Shown here: piece by piece, positions 51,988 through 55,454 of the stretch | How positions within the stretch are numbered: position 1 is the stretch's first letter | How the letters are laid out: each line of letters opens with the position of its first letter | Assembly: GCA_035762175.1 (NCBI GenBank) | Contig: DASTPP010000251.1 | Location: 1 to 55,454 of the forward strand | Reading direction: 5' to 3' | DNA length: 55,454 bases | Origin: DASTPP01 sp035762175 | GTDB taxonomy: Bacteria; Myxococcota_A; Polyangia; Polyangiales; Polyangiaceae | Position numbers and translations under genes: made by a program | The notes under the pieces: model-generated | Database searches by the model: none | Told to the model about the DNA's origin: nothing | Seen by the model: the letters and a program-made list of their open reading frames with translations, nothing else

Positions 51988-52764
51988 TCACGCCGCGCCG
52001 CCGCCCCGCAAGAACGCGAGGCTCGTGCGGACGAACGCGTCGGCGGCGCCGGCGAAAGCGGGCGAGTGGCCGGCGTCCGGCACGACGCAGAGCGAGGCCC
52101 GGGGCAGGGCCCGGTACATCGCGACGGCCATCTCGACCGGGTAGAGCGGGTCGCGGTCGCCGTAGACGATGAGGGTGCGGGCGCCGATGCGCGAGAGCGC
52201 GGGCGGCGTGAAGCGCATGTCGTCGCAGTCGTCGGCGAAGGCGCGCGCCTGCCGGAAGATCGCCTCGATCTGCGCCTCGCCCCCCGCGTGCCGCTCGCGC
52301 AGGGCGCGCCGTTCGTCGTCGCCGAGGCCTTCGGGGCCCGCGCGGCGCATGAGCTCGCGCGCCGGCTCGGGGAAGTACATCGTCGCGCTGACCAGCACCA
52401 TCGCCTCGACCCGCGCGGGCTCGATCGACGCGAGGTGCAAGAGCGTGTTGCCCCCGAGGCTGACGCCGACCGCCTTGCAGCGCGCGACGCCCAGGCGGTC
52501 GAGCAGCGCGAGCGCGTCGAGCGCGCACTGGCGGTGGCTGAAGGGCCCGGGCAGCCCCCCCGAGCGGCCGTGGCCCCGGGCGTCGGGCACGACGAGGTCG
52601 TACTCGCGGGCGAAGGCCCCGCGCCCGGCGTGGGCCCAGTCGCCGCCCCAGCCGCTGAAGCCGTGCAAGAGCAAGAGGGGCTCGCCCCGCCCCTCGCGTT
52701 CGTAATAGAGGTCGATGCCGTTCAGGCTCGCGACGTGCCCGCTCTTCTCGGCCCGGTCGTTCAT
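51988..52764 (-). CDS. Alpha/beta hydrolase
   Basis: This is a 258-residue protein. LNGIDLYYEREGRGEPLLLL, HGFSGWGGDW (oxyanion HG) and PDARGHGRSG begin the fold. The nucleophile Ser is in GVSLGGNTLLHLA, the acid Asp in VYGDRDPLYP and the His in DAGHSPAFAG. There is a cap of about 60 residues (RELMRRAGPEGLGDDERRAL). No signal peptide. The start is ATG 52764, because the in-frame ATG at 52779 lies in the sequence ATGGAGGAG that forms the ribosome site of the second ATG. The substrate is unknown. Confidence 0.88.
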   Translation of the reverse strand: MNDRAEKSGHVASLNGIDLYYEREGRGEPLLLLHGFSGWGGDWAHAGRGAFAREYDLVVPDARGHGRSGGLPGPFSHRQCALDALALLDRLGVARCKAVGVSLGGNTLLHLASIEPARVEAMVLVSATMYFPEPARELMRRAGPEGLGDDERRALRERHAGGEAQIEAIFRQARAFADDCDDMRFTPPALSRIGARTLIVYGDRDPLYPVEMAVAMYRALPRASLCVVPDAGHSPAFAGAADAFVRTSLAFLRGGGAA

Positions 52765-53155
52765 GTCGAGCTCCTCCATCGTTCGCGCCGGGGCGCCCCG
52801 GCGGGCTTCGACGGTAGGGGCCTGCGCGCGCTTTTGACATCTGCCGCGTTTGCGTTCAAACTAGCGAACCCTGGTCGAGCCCTCGGGCTCCCCGCACCCT
52901 GCCGCGGCGGCAGCGCGGCGCCGCCGCCGCCCGGCCGGGGCGCGTCCCGCCGTCAGCCGCCGCTTCTGCGCGCCGTTCGTGCCCCGCCGGGCGAGACCGC
53001 AATGTCAGGGCGGCCACGCTTCGCCGGGCGAGACCGCAATGTCAGCGCGGCCACCCTCGCCGGGCGAGACCGCAATGTCAGGGTGACCTGCCCGCTCGCC
53101 GCGCGCGAAGGCGCCCGAGCGGGCTCGGGCACGAGCGTTGCTGAAACGCGCCCCG
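52765..53155. repeat. Intergenic region with three 36-37 bp repeats
   Basis: CGCCGGGCGAGACCGCAATG followed by TCAG occurs three times, with GCGAGACCGC at 52991, 53028 and 53064. The 12-13 bp between copies are similar (GCGGCCAC core in the first two). It is not a CRISPR array: three copies, short similar spacers. The rest of the gap contains no gene. TTGACA at 52834 is a possible promoter element. Confidence 0.7.
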
Positions 53156-54076
53156 ATGACTTACCGACAAGGTTTCTTTGGTGGTTCGCGCGTCTCGCCC
53201 TTGGTTCTCGTCGCCGCCGCGGCCTTGCTCTGCGGCTGCCCGCTGCCCTACGACGACGGCTACGGCGATGACGACGACGATGACGTGAGCGGGTCGGCCG
53301 GCGTGGGCGGGTACTCTGGCTACGGCGGCTACGGGGGCTACGGCGGGTACGCCGGCTACGGGGGCGACGGCGGCGGGGGCTATGGCGGCGACGGCGGCGG
53401 GGGCTACGGTGGGTCGCCCCCCGCGTGTTCGCGGCCGCTCGAAGAGGTCGTCGAGGGGGTCGGGTTTTTCGAGTACGAGGGCAAGGCGGTGTTGCTCGAC
53501 GATCTCGACGCCGAGGTCACCTGCGCGCCCCCGACCGATCGGTCGACCGTCGACGGCGGCGCGTTCGCGCTCTCGGTGCTCACGCCCTCGGGGGCGCGCG
53601 CCCTGCACCTCTACGTCGATCTCGACGGCGACGGCGCCTGGCAGCCGACCGAGCCCGATTGGCGGCTCGGCGACAGCCGCGAGACCTACGTGAGCGAGCA
53701 CGGCCCGGGCGGCAGCCGCTCCCGCGTTTACGGGGTGACGCCCGACGACTTTGGCCGCTTTCGGTCGGTCGAGATCGTGGCGACGGGGCTCTCGTCGGCC
53801 TACCAGAGCGCCAGCATCGAGCTCGGCGCGCTCGTCGACGGCGTGCCCTGCGCCGACTGCCAGCTCGAGGCGTCCGTCGCGGGCGGCGCCTTCCGGGCCG
53901 AGGGCGTCTACCAGGCCGACCCCGACGCCCCGACGCCCCTCGTCGTCCGGCTCGGCGGGGCCGACGTGGCGGCCGGCCCGATCTTCGTCGGCGCCCTCGG
54001 GTCGCCCTACTGCCACGAGGACGGGCACCTGATGCGTTGCCTGCTGCGCGCTTCCGACTTCGCGGCCGGCCCCTGA
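53156..54076 (+). CDS. Lipoprotein with YGG-rich spacer
   Basis: This is a 306-residue protein. The signal peptide VLVAAAALLCGC is a clear lipobox. A DDDDDD stretch precedes a Gly/Tyr repeat region (GYGG units, about 58-95) likely to be a flexible stalk. The globular part (about 100-306) is beta-rich: ALHLYVDLDGDGAWQPTEPD (a DxDxDG calcium-binding type loop), SRSRVYGVTPDDFGRFRSVE, CADCQLEASVAGGAFRAEGV. Cys pairs suggest disulfides. The family is unknown to me. The ATG at 53156 is nearest the signal peptide. Confidence 0.72.
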   Translation: MTYRQGFFGGSRVSPLVLVAAAALLCGCPLPYDDGYGDDDDDDVSGSAGVGGYSGYGGYGGYGGYAGYGGDGGGGYGGDGGGGYGGSPPACSRPLEEVVEGVGFFEYEGKAVLLDDLDAEVTCAPPTDRSTVDGGAFALSVLTPSGARALHLYVDLDGDGAWQPTEPDWRLGDSRETYVSEHGPGGSRSRVYGVTPDDFGRFRSVEIVATGLSSAYQSASIELGALVDGVPCADCQLEASVAGGAFRAEGVYQADPDAPTPLVVRLGGADVAAGPIFVGALGSPYCHEDGHLMRCLLRASDFAAGP

Positions 54077-54207
54077 ACCTCAGCCGTTCGGGCGGGCATT
54101 GTTCTTCCGGCGCCGGCCCCGCCGGCAGCGCCGAATGCGGCCCCCCGGCCCGCCCTTCGCTATGCTCCGCCCGCCGGCGCGGCGAGCGTCGGGCGCGGAG
54201 GTAGGCG

Positions 54208-54705
54208 ATGGCGACGGAGAAGTCGGCGGCGGCGGGCGAAGGCGCGGCGGCCCAGGGCGAGGTGCGCGAGTGGAGCGGCGAGGGCTGGACGGCCCGCGTG
54301 CTCAAGAACGAAGACGACGACGGGTGGGCCGTGTCGATGACCCGCGACGGCGACCCCGAGCCGGCGCTCGTCAGCCCCTGGGTGATGGGGCGCGACAAGA
54401 AGAACCCCAAGCCGCTCAACGCCGGCGACTTCAAGACGCTCTTGAAGGCCGCGCGCGACGTGATCGCGCGGCACGAGCAGAGCGAGCGCGCCCGCCTGCA
54501 CAAGAGCGTCGACGTCACCGACGCCTCGGGCCAGCGCGTGCGCGTCGATCTCGACGTCGTGCCCGACGAAGATGATCCGCACGCCCTGCTGTCGGCCTAC
54601 GACGCCGCCGGCGAGCAGCTCGGCCAGGCGCGCGTCGAGGCCAACTGGAGGCTCTCGGCGAAGTCGGCCGAGGCCTGGGTCCACGGGGGTATGCGCTCGC
54701 CCTGA
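54208..54705 (+). CDS. Small soluble protein of unknown function
   Basis: This is a 165-residue protein. WSGEGWTARVLKNEDDDGWA, VSMTRDGDPEPALVSPWVMG, NPKPLNAGDFKTLLKAARDV and VDVTDASGQRVRVDLDVVPD give a mixed alpha/beta fold with many charged residues. No known motif, no signal peptide. GGAGGTAGGCG 5-10 nt before the ATG is a good ribosome site. It converges with the next gene, ending 5 bp from it. Confidence 0.7.
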   Translation: MATEKSAAAGEGAAAQGEVREWSGEGWTARVLKNEDDDGWAVSMTRDGDPEPALVSPWVMGRDKKNPKPLNAGDFKTLLKAARDVIARHEQSERARLHKSVDVTDASGQRVRVDLDVVPDEDDPHALLSAYDAAGEQLGQARVEANWRLSAKSAEAWVHGGMRSP

Positions 54706-54710
54706 CCGCC

Positions 54711-55130
54711 TCAACGCCCGCGCGCCGAGGCGGTCGGCCGCGCCGGCATCGGCACGAGCGCCCCGCCCGCGGGCCCGTCGCAGCGGCACGAGAGGGCCGG
54801 CGCGGCCGAGGGGGCGGGGCGGGCGCCGCGCTCGAGCCGCCCGTCTTCGAAGCCGGCCTCGCGGCAGGCGCCCCGGCAACCGTAGGTATCGTAGGGGTCG
54901 CCGCCGCCCACGCCGATCATGGCGAGGAGCATGCCGGCGCCCATGGCCAGGGCCGCGCCGAGAAGCACGCGCTTGGCCCGGGGGCTCGCCGCGCCGATGG
55001 CCGCGAAGGTGCGCGACTTCGCGAGGCCGCCGATCGACCCGAGCGTCGCGAACGCGGTAATGAAGCCCCCGGCGGCCAGCACGAGGCCGATCACGTGCAC
55101 CGCGAGGAAGACCGAGCTGCGCGCCGACAT
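54711..55130 (-). CDS. Small membrane protein with a cysteine-containing tail
   Basis: This is a 139-residue protein. Two membrane helices are visible: VFLAVHVIGLVLAAGGFITA and VLLGAALAMGAGMLLAMIGV. After the second, GGGDPYDTYGCRGACREAGF and ALSCRCDGPAGGALVPMPAR carry four Cys that may form disulfides outside the membrane. No family recognised. ATG 55130 is the first start next to the helix; the frame is open further up. Confidence 0.65.
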   Translation of the reverse strand: MSARSSVFLAVHVIGLVLAAGGFITAFATLGSIGGLAKSRTFAAIGAASPRAKRVLLGAALAMGAGMLLAMIGVGGGDPYDTYGCRGACREAGFEDGRLERGARPAPSAAPALSCRCDGPAGGALVPMPARPTASARGR

Positions 55131-55231
55131 GGGCCCACTATAGGGGCTGCCGCCGGCGGCCTCGATGTTCGTTCGTTCGACGCGGCGGCGCCCCCCTGCC
55201 GCCACGCGCCCGCCCGGCCGGCCTGGGCCGC

Positions 55232-55450
55232 TCAGCCCGGCGGCGCCGGGGCGGGGATGCTAATCGAACCCCCGCGCCGCGCGGGCTCGGGCTGCGGCCG
55301 CCGCCGGGAGGCGGCCTGCACGCCGAAGTAGACGCCGAGAAAGGTCACGACGCCCCAGCCGAGCACGCCGACGAGCACGAGCCCGACCTGGCCCGAGGCG
55401 TCGCGGGTCAGCGCCGCCATCTGCGTCATGGGCGGCGAGAGCTTGCTCAC
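55232..55450 (-). CDS. Small single-helix membrane protein, start uncertain at the window edge
   Basis: At least 72 residues: a membrane helix VGLVLVGVLGWGVVTFLGVYFG is followed by a basic and Pro-rich tail (RRRPQPEPARRGGSISIPAP). The GTG at 55450 is the furthest start in view, but the frame may extend beyond the window. Confidence 0.5.
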   Translation of the reverse strand: MSKLSPPMTQMAALTRDASGQVGLVLVGVLGWGVVTFLGVYFGVQAASRRRPQPEPARRGGSISIPAPAPPG

Positions 55451-55454
55451 CTCG

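Noticed and set aside
52981..53105. CRISPR array
   Set aside because: Only three repeats, 12-13 bp between them, and the intervening sequences resemble each other; no cas genes nearby.

Overview
The window is about 55 kb of very GC-rich DNA with strong G/C third-position bias. It is dense with long antisense shadow frames and carries no rRNA or tRNA gene that I can see. The gene content points to a large-genome myxobacterium (Myxococcota, probably Polyangiales). The signs are two Ser/Thr kinases with a C-terminal membrane segment, an FHA-domain sigma54-type activator, TPR/PEGA membrane proteins, RCC1-propeller lipoproteins with Gly-rich linkers, many lineage-specific lipoproteins, a family B DNA polymerase, and scattered transposase relics. 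The placement is inference from gene style, not from a marker gene.

Layout. 1-2.2 kb: a partial PAS/histidine-kinase-like gene (-), a small possibly frameshifted gene, a subtilisin-like protease (+) and a transposase relic. 2.6-4.9 kb: a secreted endonuclease/exonuclease/phosphatase-fold lipoprotein (+), then a decayed 42-bp tandem array. 5.0-11.6 kb: a run of minus-strand genes (secreted protein, HAD phosphatase, unknown, amidinohydrolase-like, double-FKBP lipoprotein, FAD-linked D-2-hydroxyacid dehydrogenase). The last of these is divergent from serA (+), which makes biochemical sense because SerA by-produces D-2-hydroxyglutarate. 13.1-18.3 kb: two tandem paralogous lipoproteins, then an FHA-AAA+ activator translationally coupled to a family B DNA polymerase. 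18.4-20.0 kb: a decay zone with a broken AAA ATPase and a Uma2-type nuclease gene interrupted by a perfect 90-bp MITE. 20.2-21.4 kb: an operator, an AHSA1/SRPBCC protein and an ArsR repressor. 21.5-25.7 kb: a coiled-coil lipoprotein pair (-), a membrane calcineurin-like phosphoesterase (+) and an unknown (-). 25.9-27.4 kb: head-to-head arrays of a 42-bp repeat, then the first of two paralogous 305-aa proteins. 27.6-32.2 kb: a minus-strand operon of Ser/Thr kinase, TPR/PEGA membrane protein and RCC1 lipoprotein. 32.2-36.6 kb: a graveyard of gene and transposase fragments around one intact I36-like lipoprotein. 37.0-41 kb: the second paralogue, a second kinase and a PD-(D/E)XK-like protein. 41.0-47.2 kb: a 1602-aa lipoprotein with 21 RCC1 blades and a divergent TPR/PEGA protein. 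47.3-55.4 kb: small lipoproteins, an OsmC protein, an acyltransferase with an in-frame minisatellite, a methyltransferase, a DUF2288 protein, an alpha/beta hydrolase and small unknowns.

Three themes run through the window. First, the set of kinase, TPR/PEGA membrane protein and RCC1 lipoprotein occurs twice, once as an operon and once dispersed. Second, there are about ten minisatellites; three of them duplicate the stop-codon end of the adjacent gene, and one is an inverted 42-bp array ahead of a gene whose paralogue shares a conserved 67-68 nt leader. Third, mobile-element damage is visible with near nucleotide precision, the best case being the MITE in the Uma2 gene.
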